A stretch of DNA of 64,000 bases from Muribaculaceae bacterium (GCA_017405965.1 JAFQZK010000015.1:62001-126000), one strand, 5' to 3'; shown: positions 25,968-34,476, counted from the first letter of the stretch. Notes: generated by a model not told the origin, from the sequence alone. Numbers and translations are program-made.

Positions 25968-26807
25968 TTATCGTGCCAAGGTGGGAAAGGTGCCGCCAAA
26001 GTAGCGACGCTGCAAGCCCAAATAGGCGGCTGTGTCAAGTTTCATCTGGTTGTGCCAGGCATTCAGGCTGTCGCATAGGCCGTGACGGTTTTTGGCCACC
26101 ATCCATGATTGGAATTGTGACAGGCTGATGGCCACCGAGCGGTCCAGATTGGGTAATCGTGAAGACATCGCGCGGGCAATGGAGCGGTTGACGACAGCAT
26201 AGCGGATTTCGCCGCCCGAAACCATCATCATCAGTTGCTCGGGGCCGTAAAGCTCATCGACGTGAACATAGATTGTGTCGCCAATCTCACGGCTCAAGCT
26301 GGCGATGCGTTGTATCATGGGCGAACCTTTGACAACCCACACCGTGTCGCCGGCCAAGTCCAGTTGCGAGTGGATGGCTTGACTGTTGCGGCGCTGCACC
26401 AGCACCTGCTGATCGATGTAGATGGGATCGGTGAACGCAAATCGTGACGTGTCGCCGGCTGTCATGGGGAACTGGGCCACCAGCACATCGTAGCGCCCGT
26501 CGGCAAGTCCGGCGATGGCTTTCTCAAGTGTCACTATCGGGTGAAACTTCATGGGGCAACCGTTCTTTTCCGACATCAGTCGCAGCAGGTCGTAGTTGTA
26601 GCCACCCAGGGTGTCGTCATAGGTGTAATAGGTCACCGGCGAGTATTCGATGGCGATATCGAGCGTGTCGCCGCCGCTGGCTTGCGTTCCAGGAGTCTCA
26701 AGCGGCTTGTCACACATGCTCAAGGCGACCATGCACGCCACAACCACGGCGAGCAATGTCAGGTAGAGTATCATTTGTCCCCGTTTGGCGGGCTGTTGTT
26801 GTCTCAT
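25968..26807 (-). CDS. Solute-binding protein family 3 (periplasmic amino-acid-binding-like)
   Basis: 279 residues. A basic N-terminus precedes a hydrophobic segment (about 12-30) that contains a possible lipobox (VVAC), then a bilobed binding domain of the SBP_bac_3/MltF type: LDIAIEYSPVTYYTYDD, YNYDLLRLMSEKNG, GLADGRYDVLVAQFPMTAGD, FTDPIYIDQQVLVQ, VVKGSPMIQRIASL. No ABC permease or ATPase gene is adjacent and no lytic transglycosylase domain follows, so it may be a sensor or stand-alone receptor. Its promoter lies directly downstream of six phased direct repeats (26872-26936), suggesting dedicated regulation. Confidence 0.8.
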   Translation of the reverse strand: MRQQQPAKRGQMILYLTLLAVVVACMVALSMCDKPLETPGTQASGGDTLDIAIEYSPVTYYTYDDTLGGYNYDLLRLMSEKNGCPMKFHPIVTLEKAIAGLADGRYDVLVAQFPMTAGDTSRFAFTDPIYIDQQVLVQRRNSQAIHSQLDLAGDTVWVVKGSPMIQRIASLSREIGDTIYVHVDELYGPEQLMMMVSGGEIRYAVVNRSIARAMSSRLPNLDRSVAISLSQFQSWMVAKNRHGLCDSLNAWHNQMKLDTAAYLGLQRRYFGGTFPTLAR

Positions 26808-26834
26808 TATCTAGTCGGCGTTTTTTCTGGACCA

Positions 26835-26866
26835 CAAAGTTACTATATTCTTGTCATACCAGCAAA
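26835..26866 (-). promoter_or_regulatory. Promoter of the solute-binding protein gene
   Basis: On the minus strand: TTTG (26866-26863), a 20-bp spacer, TAACTTTG (26842-26835). The start codon is 28 bp beyond the -7 box. Confidence 0.75.
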
Positions 26867-26871
26867 GGGAA

Positions 26872-26936
26872 TTTGTCGGGACAGTCGTCGGACTTTGTCA
26901 GACTTTTGTCAGACCTCTGTCGGACCTTTGTTGGAC
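26872..26936. repeat. Six phased 10-11 bp direct repeats upstream of a promoter
   Basis: Units at 26872, 26883, 26894, 26904, 26915 and 26926 fit YTTTGTCRGAC as read on the plus strand. The last unit toward the promoter ends 5 bp from its -33 box. One unit per helical turn puts all copies on one face of the DNA, as expected for cooperative regulator binding. Confidence 0.75.
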
Positions 26937-26941
26937 AAGAA

Positions 26942-26971
26942 ACAGCCGCCAGTGCGAGGACCGGCGGCTGT
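26942..26971 (-). terminator. Terminator of the aminotransferase gene
   Basis: A 9-bp GC-rich stem (26942-26950 with 26963-26971), followed in the minus direction by TTTCTT. It lies 21 bp after the aminotransferase stop codon. Confidence 0.75.
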
Positions 26972-26992
26972 CTTGATGATAGAATGTGACGT

Positions 26993-28186
26993 TTAGCGGG
27001 CGTTATAGGCTTCGAGCGCTTTCTCGAGCACTACCAGGGCACGCTTCAGGTCCTCAATCTTGAGCACATAGGCCATGCGCACCTCATTCTTGCCCAGACC
27101 GGGAGTAGCATAGAAACCGCTGGCAGGCGCCATCATCACGGTCTCGCCCTCGTAGTTGAACTCCTCAAGGCACCAGCGGCAGAAGTCGTCGATATCCTCT
27201 ACCGGCAGTCTGCTCACGGTGTAGAAAGCACCCATGGGCATCGGGCAGAAGACGCCGGGAATCTTGTTCAGACCCTCGACCAGGCATTTACGGCGAGCGA
27301 TGTACTCGTCATACACGCCCTGGTGGTAGGCCTGGGGAGCGTCGAGCGATGCCTCGGCAACGAGTTGGCCGAGCAGGGGAGGACTCAGACGGGCCTGAGC
27401 CAACTTCATGGCAGCAGCGCGCACTTCCTTGTTGCGGGTGATGAAGGCGCCGATACGGATACCGCACTCGCTGTAGCGTTTCGACACGCTGTCGATCATG
27501 ATGACGTTGTTCTCGATACCCTCGAGGTGCATGGCGCTGGTGTAGGGCGCATCGCTGTAGATGAACTCGCGGTAAACCTCGTCGGCGAACAGGAACAGGT
27601 CGTATTTCTTCACCAGGTCACGCAGGCGCATCAGCTCCTCGCGGCTGTAGAGCGTGCCGGTCGGGTTGTTGGGGTTGCAGATCATGATGGCGCGGGTGCG
27701 CTCGTTGATCACTTTCTCAAACTCCTCGACGGGAGGCAGAGCAAAGCCGTCCTCGATATGGGTGGTGATGGTGCGAACCACAGCACCGGTCTCGCAGGCA
27801 AAGCCCATGTAGTTGGCATAAGCGGGCTCGGGAATGATGACTTCGTCACCAGGGTTCAGGCATACCATGAAGGCCATCTGCACAGCCTCACTGCCACCGC
27901 AGGTCACGATGATGTCGTCAACACTCAGGTCGATGTTATAGCGCTTGTAGTAACCTACCAGCTTCTCCACGTAGCTGGGAATGCCCTGCGAGGGCGAGTA
28001 TTCCAGCACCTTGCGGTCCACGTGCTTGATTGCCTCCAGACCTTCTTCGGGGGTGTGGATATCGGGCTGACCGATGTTGAGGTGATACACTTTGATACCG
28101 CGCTTCTTGGCTTCGGCGGCAAACGGAGCAAGCTTGCGGATGGGCGATGCCGGCATCTTCACGCTGCGTTCTGATAATTTAGGCAT
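26993..28186 (-). CDS. PLP-dependent class I/II aminotransferase
   Basis: 397 residues, fold type I. HLNIGQPDIHTPEE and EYSPSQGIP at the N-terminus, NPNNPTGTLYS (carboxylate/PLP contact), ADEVYREF (PLP pyridine-N Asp) and SVSKRYSECGIRIGAF with the Schiff-base Lys236 are all in place. The closest type is an aspartate/aromatic (AspC-like, I-gamma subgroup) aminotransferase acting on an unresolved amino acid with a 2-oxo acid. It is monocistronic, with a consensus promoter and its own terminator. Confidence 0.9.
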   Translation of the reverse strand: MPKLSERSVKMPASPIRKLAPFAAEAKKRGIKVYHLNIGQPDIHTPEEGLEAIKHVDRKVLEYSPSQGIPSYVEKLVGYYKRYNIDLSVDDIIVTCGGSEAVQMAFMVCLNPGDEVIIPEPAYANYMGFACETGAVVRTITTHIEDGFALPPVEEFEKVINERTRAIMICNPNNPTGTLYSREELMRLRDLVKKYDLFLFADEVYREFIYSDAPYTSAMHLEGIENNVIMIDSVSKRYSECGIRIGAFITRNKEVRAAAMKLAQARLSPPLLGQLVAEASLDAPQAYHQGVYDEYIARRKCLVEGLNKIPGVFCPMPMGAFYTVSRLPVEDIDDFCRWCLEEFNYEGETVMMAPASGFYATPGLGKNEVRMAYVLKIEDLKRALVVLEKALEAYNAR

Positions 28187-28242
28187 AATTGAATTGCTTG
28201 ATTAATTTGATAATGATATTTGAAGTTATTAATTTCAGCCGA

Positions 28243-28273
28243 CAAAATTACACTTTTTTTTTCAAACAACAAA
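28243..28273 (-). promoter_or_regulatory. Promoter of the aminotransferase gene
   Basis: Minus strand: TTTG (28273-28270), exactly 19 bp, TAATTTTG (28250-28243). Leader of about 50 nt. Confidence 0.8.
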
Positions 28274-28323
28274 CACAAGCCCGATGTATTGCCTCTCGGT
28301 CGACTCCAGTTTCCTCAAGTCCT

Positions 28324-28345
28324 CCGTGTCGCGGCTCTGCCGCGG
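28324..28345 (+). repeat. REP element a, type 1 (downstream of RAYT 1)
   Basis: 5'-CCGTGT followed by the hairpin CGCGGC-TCT-GCCGCG. Together with upstream GTCCT it is identical over 27 bp to the copy at 29433-29459. It starts four bases past the RAYT 1 stop codon. Confidence 0.8.
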
Positions 28346-28349
28346 GCTG

Positions 28350-29315
28350 TTATGGCTGTCGTGTGCTGCAAATGGTCTTCGCCATCTCGTTGAGGTCTAG
28401 GCACTGGCTGCGCTTGATGACTCGCTTGTCGTTGTGATGCTCCCAAGGGGCGAGCATGAGCAGCCGCCCTTCAGCGCAGGCGTTGAACCGGCGGCCGCCG
28501 GGCTTGGCCGGGGGCGCGAAGCCGTTCTCTTGGAGCACGATGACGGGAAATCCATGTTCAAATGCCGCTTTCATCACTGCCTTTTCACCAGGGCTGATGC
28601 TCGGCGAAACGAGAATCGCCCCGTTTTGGGCATGTGACAGGAACTGCTGCACGGTGTCGTGAATTTGCTGTGTCGTGAGTTTGCGGGTACATTGCACCTG
28701 CATCAGGCACGGGGCATCCAACAAGAAGACATTCCCCAGCGCCGCAAAGGTGAAATCTCCAACCTTGATATCTCTTTGGACCTGGAACAGGTCGGGGTGA
28801 GTGCGCTTGATGGCCAGGCGGCGCGGGTTGTCAAGGATGTATGTCTTCATGCGCTGCAGTTGTCCTTCTTGATCAAGAATGACATCGTTATAGCCATCCT
28901 CCCACAACCCGGGCAGGTCACTTTTCACAAGTTCTTTATACACACGATTACAACCCACCTTGAAGCCATTGATTACCTTGCCCAGATGCACAGGAATCCG
29001 CTCCTTGACAAAGAAAACCGCATGCAGGTGGTCTGGCATCAACTGGAAGGTCCAAATCTCAATCTCGGGATAGAATGAGGGAATGTTGACAAGGTTTTGA
29101 ATCACGGCCTGCCCCAGCGGAGAGGGCTCCACGATGGCCGGTATCGTCTCCCCGTTGCCCGTGAGCGTGCCGAGCAGCGGCCTCCGCTCCTTGACGACCA
29201 GCGTGACCATATAGATGCAACGGCTCTGGTAATCATGCCCCACGCGGCGCCGTTTCATCGACGGCTTCAAGTCACCAGCCCACTGCTTCTTGCTCTTATA
29301 CCTCTCCCAATCCAT
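28350..29315 (-). CDS. REP-associated tyrosine transposase (RAYT) with C-terminal Rossmann/DprA-like domain, copy 1
   Basis: 321 residues from ATG 29315; a GTG codon immediately precedes it. Residues about 20-190 form a Y1 HUH single-strand DNA transposase: CIYMVTLVV (beta strand 1), LMPDHLHAVFF (HUH pair H96/H98) and the helix with EDGYNDVIL (candidate nucleophile Tyr142). DNPRRLAIKRTHPDLF ends the domain. Residues about 190-321 are an added domain: GNVFLLDAP, QCTR, NGAILVSPSISPGEKAVMKA, PVIVLQENGF, GRLLMLAPWEHH. It has alternating strand-helix wording that recalls DprA/SLOG Rossmann folds; this assignment is inference. Cognate REP hairpins flank the gene. The -7 box lies four bases before the ATG. 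Confidence 0.88.
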   Translation of the reverse strand: MDWERYKSKKQWAGDLKPSMKRRRVGHDYQSRCIYMVTLVVKERRPLLGTLTGNGETIPAIVEPSPLGQAVIQNLVNIPSFYPEIEIWTFQLMPDHLHAVFFVKERIPVHLGKVINGFKVGCNRVYKELVKSDLPGLWEDGYNDVILDQEGQLQRMKTYILDNPRRLAIKRTHPDLFQVQRDIKVGDFTFAALGNVFLLDAPCLMQVQCTRKLTTQQIHDTVQQFLSHAQNGAILVSPSISPGEKAVMKAAFEHGFPVIVLQENGFAPPAKPGGRRFNACAEGRLLMLAPWEHHNDKRVIKRSQCLDLNEMAKTICSTRQP

Positions 29316-29319
29316 CACG

Positions 29320-29350
29320 CAAATTTACCCCAATTGCCCCGCCCAGGCAA
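29320..29350 (-). promoter_or_regulatory. Promoter of RAYT 1, likely leaderless
   Basis: Minus strand: TTG (29350-29348), a 20-bp spacer, TAAATTTG (29327-29320), then four bases to ATG 29315. Transcription should begin at the start codon. Confidence 0.6.
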
Positions 29351-29375
29351 GCATTTTGAAAGAAATCCACTCAAG

Positions 29376-29397
29376 CCGGGGCGCAGCCCCGGCACGG
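29376..29397 (-). repeat. REP element b, type 1, inverted
   Basis: Minus strand 5'-CCGTGC followed by the hairpin CGGGGC-TGC-GCCCCG. Same frame and length as elements a and c, with compensatory changes in the stem. Opposite in orientation to c, so b and c form a BIME-like inverted pair. Confidence 0.75.
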
Positions 29398-29437
29398 GGA
29401 ACCTCTCCTGCCCCCTGTTGTCACTTGGCCAGGTCCT

Positions 29438-29459
29438 CCGTGTCGCGGCTCTGCCGCGG
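29438..29459 (+). repeat. REP element c, type 1
   Basis: 5'-CCGTGT followed by the hairpin CGCGGC-TCT-GCCGCG, identical in sequence to element a on the other side of RAYT 1. Confidence 0.8.
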
Positions 29460-29610
29460 CCCATTCTGGCTCTGTTGCGGGCATTTTACTCACTAAAGGG
29501 TGAAAAATAATGCTATGTGCAACTTTTTACCCATTGGTGTGCGTCTATAGGGAAAACGGTAGGATGTTTTGCTGCCGACAAGATGATAACTCAATAAAAC
29601 CTATAGATAA

Positions 29611-31920
29611 ATGAGAAGATACTTTTTCACGATGATGATGGCAGTGCTGGCCGTGATGACGGTAGCAGCCGACACGTTTACAGGACGAGTGGTCGATGAG
29701 ACTCAGGCTCCGGTCCCCTTTGCTAATGTGGTGCTGCTTAACAGTAGCGACAGCGCCTTTGTTGCCGGAACGACAACTGGCACCGACGGCTCATTCTCGC
29801 TCTCAGGCAATGCTGTAAGGCCACTCATCAAGATTTCCTATCTGGGATACCAAACGCGAGTGCTGGAAGCAGCAGGCAGCGACCTGGGCACCATCGTGCT
29901 GGAACCCGAAACAACCATGCTGGGCGAAGTCGTCGTCAAGGGCCAGCGCCCCGCCTTCAAATTGACGACCGAGGGCCTAAAGACCGATGTCGAGAATACG
30001 CTGTTGAGCAAAGTGGGCACTGCTAAGGCTGTGCTTGAGAACCTGCCGGGCGTGCAGCGCAAGAAGGACGGGCTGGAAGTCTTCGGCAAGGGCACGCCGC
30101 TCATCTACATCAACGGCCGCAAACTCCAAAACCAGACCGAACTGGACCAAATCAGCAGCGAGGACATCCAGAGCGTGGAACTGATTACCAGCCCCGGGGC
30201 GAAGTACGATGCCACGGTCGAGTCGGTCATCCTCATCAAGACCAAGCGCCCCCAGGGTGAGGGTTTCAGTGCCAACACCCAAGCGAGTTACTACGCGAGC
30301 AAGTGTCCCGACTTGGCGCTCGGCGTGAACTGGAACTACCGCCACAAGGGATTCGACGCATTCGGCAGCGTGTGGTACAACGATGACCGCTATATGCAGA
30401 AGGATGACGTGATTCTCGCCGTCAAAGCCGACACGATATGGCACATGGATCAGTTGTTGGATGTAAAAACCCACCAAAACTCGCTCTACACCTCATTGGG
30501 CATGAACTACATCTTCAACGATAACCATGCGATGGGATTCCGCTATGACACCAAGGCCCATTTCCTGAACCGCACCCGTGGCACCTTCATGGCCGATGTG
30601 ACCGCCAACGGACAGTTCTATGACCACTTGGAAAACAGCCTCTATGATTCCAGCAAACACAATATGCCCCACACGCTCAATGCCTATTACAGCGGCAAAG
30701 TTGGCGGCACCTCCATCGATTTCAATACCGACTATGTCTTCTCCAAAACCCGCGGGAGGCAATATAATGATGAGGTGAGCCAGGAGCAGCAGAGCCGCAC
30801 GGTAACCAGCCAGAGCGTTGTTCGCAATCAGTTGTGTGCCACCAAACTCGTGCTTTCATGGAATCTGTGGGGTGGCAATCTGCAGGTGGGCACCGAGTTT
30901 GACCACACACGCCGCAACGATGACTACATCAATCCCGAGCACATCGTACCCACGTCCTTCACCGAGCAACGCGAAAACAACTATATCCTGTTCGCCGAGT
31001 ATGCCCATCCGTTGTCCTTCGGCCAGATGAAGGTCGGCCTGCGCAACGAGAATGTGACCACCAAATACTACAACCAGGGTGTGCGCATCGACGAGCAGAG
31101 CCGCAATTACCACCATCTGTTCCCCAGCGTGGGACTGATGGCTGCTGCCGGACAGGTGCAGTTGATGGCCAACTATGCAGTGAAAATCAAGCGACCTTAT
31201 TACCACGAGTTGAGCAATAGTGTGACCTATGCAAACCGTTTTACATGGCAGAGCGGCAACCCGTTGCTCAAACCGTCCATCCGCCACGACGCCTCGCTCA
31301 TGGCCAGATACCGCTGGGTGACCTTGATGCTGGAATATAAGCATACCGATGACATCATCGTCAACGTCGGAAAGGAGGTGCCGGGCAACGAGTCGGTAAC
31401 TTGGCTCTACCGCGAGAATGTAGATAACGAGGATGCCATACAACTGGTTATGATACTCAGTCCGCGTTTCGGCCTGTATGAGCCCTCACTCACGATGGCT
31501 ATGTTGAAGGAATGGATGAAGATCCCTTCTCCCACAGGTTTCATCAGTCCTGAGCGTCCCATCTACCTTGTGCAGTTCAACAACAACTTCCAGTTGGCTT
31601 CCACTCTCACCGCCAGTGCTGATTTCTCGCTCACCAGCAAGGGTGACCAAGAGAATGTGTCACTCACCAAAGCAACATGCGTGCTTGACCTAGGCGTCAC
31701 CAAGACGTTCCTCAATGACCGACTGTCGGTGAGGATCAAAGGGCACAACCTGCTGAATTCACGGGAGCACTACAGGTTGAACTATGGTGAGCATACCCTC
31801 TGGCAGAACAACCGCAACGACTCTCGGCAAGTGGAACTCACCGTGCACTACAAGTTCAATGCCGCCCAGAGCAAGTACAAGGGCACCGGTGCCGGCGCCA
31901 GCGAGAAGGAAAGACTCTAA
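29611..31920 (+). CDS. Outer-membrane beta-barrel protein (OMP_b-brl_3 family) with carboxypeptidase-regulatory-like domain
   Basis: 769 residues. Signal peptide 1-20; CarboxypepD_reg-like beta-sandwich about 22-105 (FTGRVVDETQAPVPFANVVL); TonB-receptor plug-like region about 110-200 (GTAKAVLENLPGVQRKKDGLE; INGRKLQNQTELDQI; SVELITSPGAKYDA); then a barrel domain with many alternating aromatic strands to the end. This matches the OMP_b-brl_3 family, which is TonB-receptor-like but shorter than SusC. Substrate unknown. The final ~15 residues (YKGTGAGASEKERL) extend past the usual terminal strand. No SusD partner is adjacent; it is convergent with the porin gene. Confidence 0.88.
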   Translation: MRRYFFTMMMAVLAVMTVAADTFTGRVVDETQAPVPFANVVLLNSSDSAFVAGTTTGTDGSFSLSGNAVRPLIKISYLGYQTRVLEAAGSDLGTIVLEPETTMLGEVVVKGQRPAFKLTTEGLKTDVENTLLSKVGTAKAVLENLPGVQRKKDGLEVFGKGTPLIYINGRKLQNQTELDQISSEDIQSVELITSPGAKYDATVESVILIKTKRPQGEGFSANTQASYYASKCPDLALGVNWNYRHKGFDAFGSVWYNDDRYMQKDDVILAVKADTIWHMDQLLDVKTHQNSLYTSLGMNYIFNDNHAMGFRYDTKAHFLNRTRGTFMADVTANGQFYDHLENSLYDSSKHNMPHTLNAYYSGKVGGTSIDFNTDYVFSKTRGRQYNDEVSQEQQSRTVTSQSVVRNQLCATKLVLSWNLWGGNLQVGTEFDHTRRNDDYINPEHIVPTSFTEQRENNYILFAEYAHPLSFGQMKVGLRNENVTTKYYNQGVRIDEQSRNYHHLFPSVGLMAAAGQVQLMANYAVKIKRPYYHELSNSVTYANRFTWQSGNPLLKPSIRHDASLMARYRWVTLMLEYKHTDDIIVNVGKEVPGNESVTWLYRENVDNEDAIQLVMILSPRFGLYEPSLTMAMLKEWMKIPSPTGFISPERPIYLVQFNNNFQLASTLTASADFSLTSKGDQENVSLTKATCVLDLGVTKTFLNDRLSVRIKGHNLLNSREHYRLNYGEHTLWQNNRNDSRQVELTVHYKFNAAQSKYKGTGAGASEKERL

Positions 31921-31951
31921 AAGATTACACCTGTTTCATTTTTCGTTAACT

Positions 31952-31990
31952 CACGCCATGAGGGGATTCCCGTCCCCGTGGCGTGGGTCT
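31952..31990 (+). terminator. Terminator after the outer-membrane barrel gene
   Basis: Outer stem CACGCCA/TGGCGTG (31952-31958 with 31979-31985) and inner GGGG/CCCC, followed by GGTCTTTTT. It lies just before the convergent porin stop codon. Confidence 0.75.
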
Positions 31991-31992
31991 TT

Positions 31993-33996
31993 TTAGTTGA
32001 CGAAGTTGACGCTCACGCCGACTTGCAGACGGGCCGGGTTCAACGGATAGTGAGGGGTGGCGAAGTAGGCATCGCCGCTCTTGATTTTCTGGTTGAAGTG
32101 GGTCCAGGCGACGAAGAAACGAGCCTGCTTCATCTTGAAGTTGGCATACAGGTTCATGATGGCGAAGTTGCCGCATTCCATCTCCTGCTGGCTGCAGAAG
32201 GTCATCGTAGCGGGGTTATAGACGGGTGCGTGGTACTTGGTGTAGTAGTTGCCGTCAACACCCATCTGCACATGCAACACGTGGGCGATGGTGAAGGTGG
32301 CATACAGGTTGCTGTAGATGGCGAATTTGGGCAACGGCAACACTTGCTCGTTGCTGCTGGTCTGCAAGGTCACGCTGTTATCCCAGTTGAAGGCCTTGAA
32401 GTGCAGACCTTGGCGCAATCGGGCGCTCAGCACGTGGATGGCACCGCTGTGCTGGGCGGGCAACCCTTCGTTGTCCCAATAGATGTAGTCGGTCAAGGTC
32501 TCATAGCCCACGTTGACATTGGTCCATGAGAAGGGAATGTCCAACTCGCCGCCCACGCGCACGCGTTTGGTCTTGGAGAAGTCGTTCTCCCAAACGAAGT
32601 GGTTAGAGACGAAGTTTTTCAGCAGGTAAGGCACCGCCAGGTTCTTGAAGTAGCCGTAGCCCTTGATGCTCACGGTATCGCCCAGCATCTTGAAGCGCGT
32701 GGTCACGTCGCCCGTCAGGTCAATCTCGCCGACGGCATCGCCCAGCACGCCGAATTGTGCCGTGGCGTTGTAGCGCAGCAGCGAGCCTCGCTGTTTGGTC
32801 AACTGGCCGCCCAACCACAGCAGGTTCTGAGTCGTGCGGTGCGGCACGACGGCAGGCACGACCTCGAGTCCCTCGGGCAAAATGGTGCCCGTTACGCTGT
32901 CGATGACTTGGGTGTAGCGTCTCACCTCATGGGTACCATAGACCGAGAAACCGAATTTAGCATACTTGTTGAAGCCCTCGAGCATCGACACGCCGACGGT
33001 GTTGCGCAACCGCCAGTAACTCGTCGTCTCGTCGGTACCGCCCAAGCCCAGATAAGTATGTTCAAAGTAATTCTTGTCCTCGCTGGCCGACCTGTTCAAG
33101 AACTGATGCTTGGCGTGCTTGAAGTCGAGGGTCCAGATGAAACTCGTCACGGGCACATAGGTGCGGTCGATGATGGTGTCGGTCACACTGTCGCGGCGGT
33201 AGCGGTAGAAGCCCACCTTGTAGCGCTGGTTGAGCCATAGCTGGCTGCCCTCCAGATGGTTTTGGGTGTTGCTCAGCAGGGTGGGGATGCTCTTGTTATC
33301 GACGCGGGTTTCACCGCCCTGCACCTCGGCAGGGTCGGTGATGTAGCGGTCGTCGGTGATGCCGCCGCTCTCCTTGGTGGTGTAGTTGTAGTGGTTGAAG
33401 AACGTCTGCATCTCGTAGCGGTCACCCATGTGGGAACCGAACAGGCGCCAGGTGAAGTCCTTGTCGGCCTGCGCGTCATAGGAGCCCTTAGAGTAGATGT
33501 AGTCGATGCCACCGCCCACCTGGGTCTTGCGGTTCACGTTGCCCGAGAATTCCAGCTGGGTGCGATCCAGATTGCTGTACTTGTCGCCACCGGTCGAGTG
33601 GCTGAGCAGCGTCATGGGGATGCGTGTGTTGTAGAAGCGCATCGTGCCGGTGTTGTGCATCCATGCCTCGATGGCATCCTCAAAGAAGAATTCGCTGGTC
33701 AAGGGCCGTTCAAAGAAAATCTGGTTCTGTCCCGGAGAGCCGTAGTTGCCCGTCGTCAGCCACGCGTCGCTCACCATCGACGGCACCATCGTGCGGTGGT
33801 AGTCAAGGTGAATGGTGTCGATGGTTGACGGGTAGTGCAGTCCCAACGGCTCACTCACGCTCCAGGCAAATGACGGTTCCACCCGCTGCTTTTTTGACTT
33901 GGCGGGCTGCTTGGAGAGCTCCTGGATGTTAGGTTGGGCCACAGCGAAACTTGTTACTGTGGCCACCAGAGCCAGTATGATCAGAAATCTTTTCAT
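31993..33996 (-). CDS. Putative porin (Porin_10 family)
   Basis: 667 residues: a signal peptide (MKRFLIILALVATVTSFAVA) and a long beta-rich region of amphipathic strands with periodic Tyr/Trp, starting PSFAWSVSEPLGLHYPSTIDT, which is the recognisable opening of the Bacteroidota putative porin family. GNYGSPGQNQIFFERP and GGGIDYIYSKGSYDAQADKDF fit the family, and the last strand ends in VSVNFVN. It should form an outer-membrane channel of unknown specificity. Monocistronic. Confidence 0.88.
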   Translation of the reverse strand: MKRFLIILALVATVTSFAVAQPNIQELSKQPAKSKKQRVEPSFAWSVSEPLGLHYPSTIDTIHLDYHRTMVPSMVSDAWLTTGNYGSPGQNQIFFERPLTSEFFFEDAIEAWMHNTGTMRFYNTRIPMTLLSHSTGGDKYSNLDRTQLEFSGNVNRKTQVGGGIDYIYSKGSYDAQADKDFTWRLFGSHMGDRYEMQTFFNHYNYTTKESGGITDDRYITDPAEVQGGETRVDNKSIPTLLSNTQNHLEGSQLWLNQRYKVGFYRYRRDSVTDTIIDRTYVPVTSFIWTLDFKHAKHQFLNRSASEDKNYFEHTYLGLGGTDETTSYWRLRNTVGVSMLEGFNKYAKFGFSVYGTHEVRRYTQVIDSVTGTILPEGLEVVPAVVPHRTTQNLLWLGGQLTKQRGSLLRYNATAQFGVLGDAVGEIDLTGDVTTRFKMLGDTVSIKGYGYFKNLAVPYLLKNFVSNHFVWENDFSKTKRVRVGGELDIPFSWTNVNVGYETLTDYIYWDNEGLPAQHSGAIHVLSARLRQGLHFKAFNWDNSVTLQTSSNEQVLPLPKFAIYSNLYATFTIAHVLHVQMGVDGNYYTKYHAPVYNPATMTFCSQQEMECGNFAIMNLYANFKMKQARFFVAWTHFNQKIKSGDAYFATPHYPLNPARLQVGVSVNFVN

Positions 33997-34009
33997 GATT
34001 ATTGAGTCG

Positions 34010-34040
34010 CAAAGGTACTGTATTTTTTTTAATCAAGCAA
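34010..34040 (-). promoter_or_regulatory. Promoter of the porin gene
   Basis: Minus strand: TTG (34040-34038), a 20-bp spacer, TACCTTTG (34017-34010). The -33 box overlaps the end of the hairpin at 34039-34068. Confidence 0.65.
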
Positions 34041-34068
34041 GGCTTGCCTGATGGGTAAGGCAAGCCTT
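34039..34068 (-). terminator. Hairpin after the PG0541-type gene
   Basis: A 10-bp perfect stem AAGGCTTGCC/GGCAAGCCTT (34039-34048 with 34059-34068) just past the end of the efflux operon. There is no good T-run on the minus strand, so termination is probable but unproven. Confidence 0.55.
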
Positions 34069-34094
34069 GATGATTCATTGTGAGATTGTGGCGA

Positions 34095-34388
34095 TCAGAT
34101 CGTGCGCTCAACGGGCAGGACAAAGGCTCGCAGACCCAATTTGGGCGTCGCCAAGTCCATCTGGTGCAATTCATCGAGGACAACATCAACGCGGCGGTCA
34201 TCCACGACGGTTAAGATTGCCGAGGCAATCGAGGGCCATGCATGGGTGGCATAGTGCGGCTCACCGGTCTTGCTGCCGCGTCCCTGCACTTCGCGCCAGC
34301 CCGTGAAACCACGGCAGTTGAGCAGTTGCAGCATCTCGACAATGCGGTCATAATAGGCCTCATCAAAGGCTATAAATATCGCTTTCAT
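34095..34388 (-). CDS. PG0541 family transporter-associated protein (P-II-like)
   Basis: 97 residues with a beta-alpha-beta ferredoxin-like layout resembling nitrogen-regulatory P-II proteins: MKAIFIAFDEAYYDRIVEML, GFTGWREVQGRGSKTGEPHY, ILTVVDDRRVDVVLDELHQM, LRAFVLPVERTI. Members are named after Porphyromonas PG0541 and lie next to RND efflux genes. A role as a small-ligand sensor modulating the pump is plausible but not established. Here it is the last gene of the efflux operon, 88 bp after the RND gene, with 7-bp repeats filling the spacer. Confidence 0.82.
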   Translation of the reverse strand: MKAIFIAFDEAYYDRIVEMLQLLNCRGFTGWREVQGRGSKTGEPHYATHAWPSIASAILTVVDDRRVDVVLDELHQMDLATPKLGLRAFVLPVERTI

Positions 34389-34396
34389 TACTCGTA

Positions 34397-34476
34397 GGTT
34401 TTAAGTTTTAAGTTATAAGTTTTAAGTGTGATTACTGACTTCATCACCTTAAAACTTATAACTGATATCTGATTAT
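34397..34476 (-). repeat. 7-bp tandem repeats between RND pump and PG0541-type gene
   Basis: Two blocks. At 34397-34431 five 7-mers near AGTTTTA; at 34449-34476 four 7-mers near TTAAAAC then TGATATC. The blocks are partly inverse complements, so the RNA could also fold. The first block ends eight bases from the PG0541-type ATG. Confidence 0.75.
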
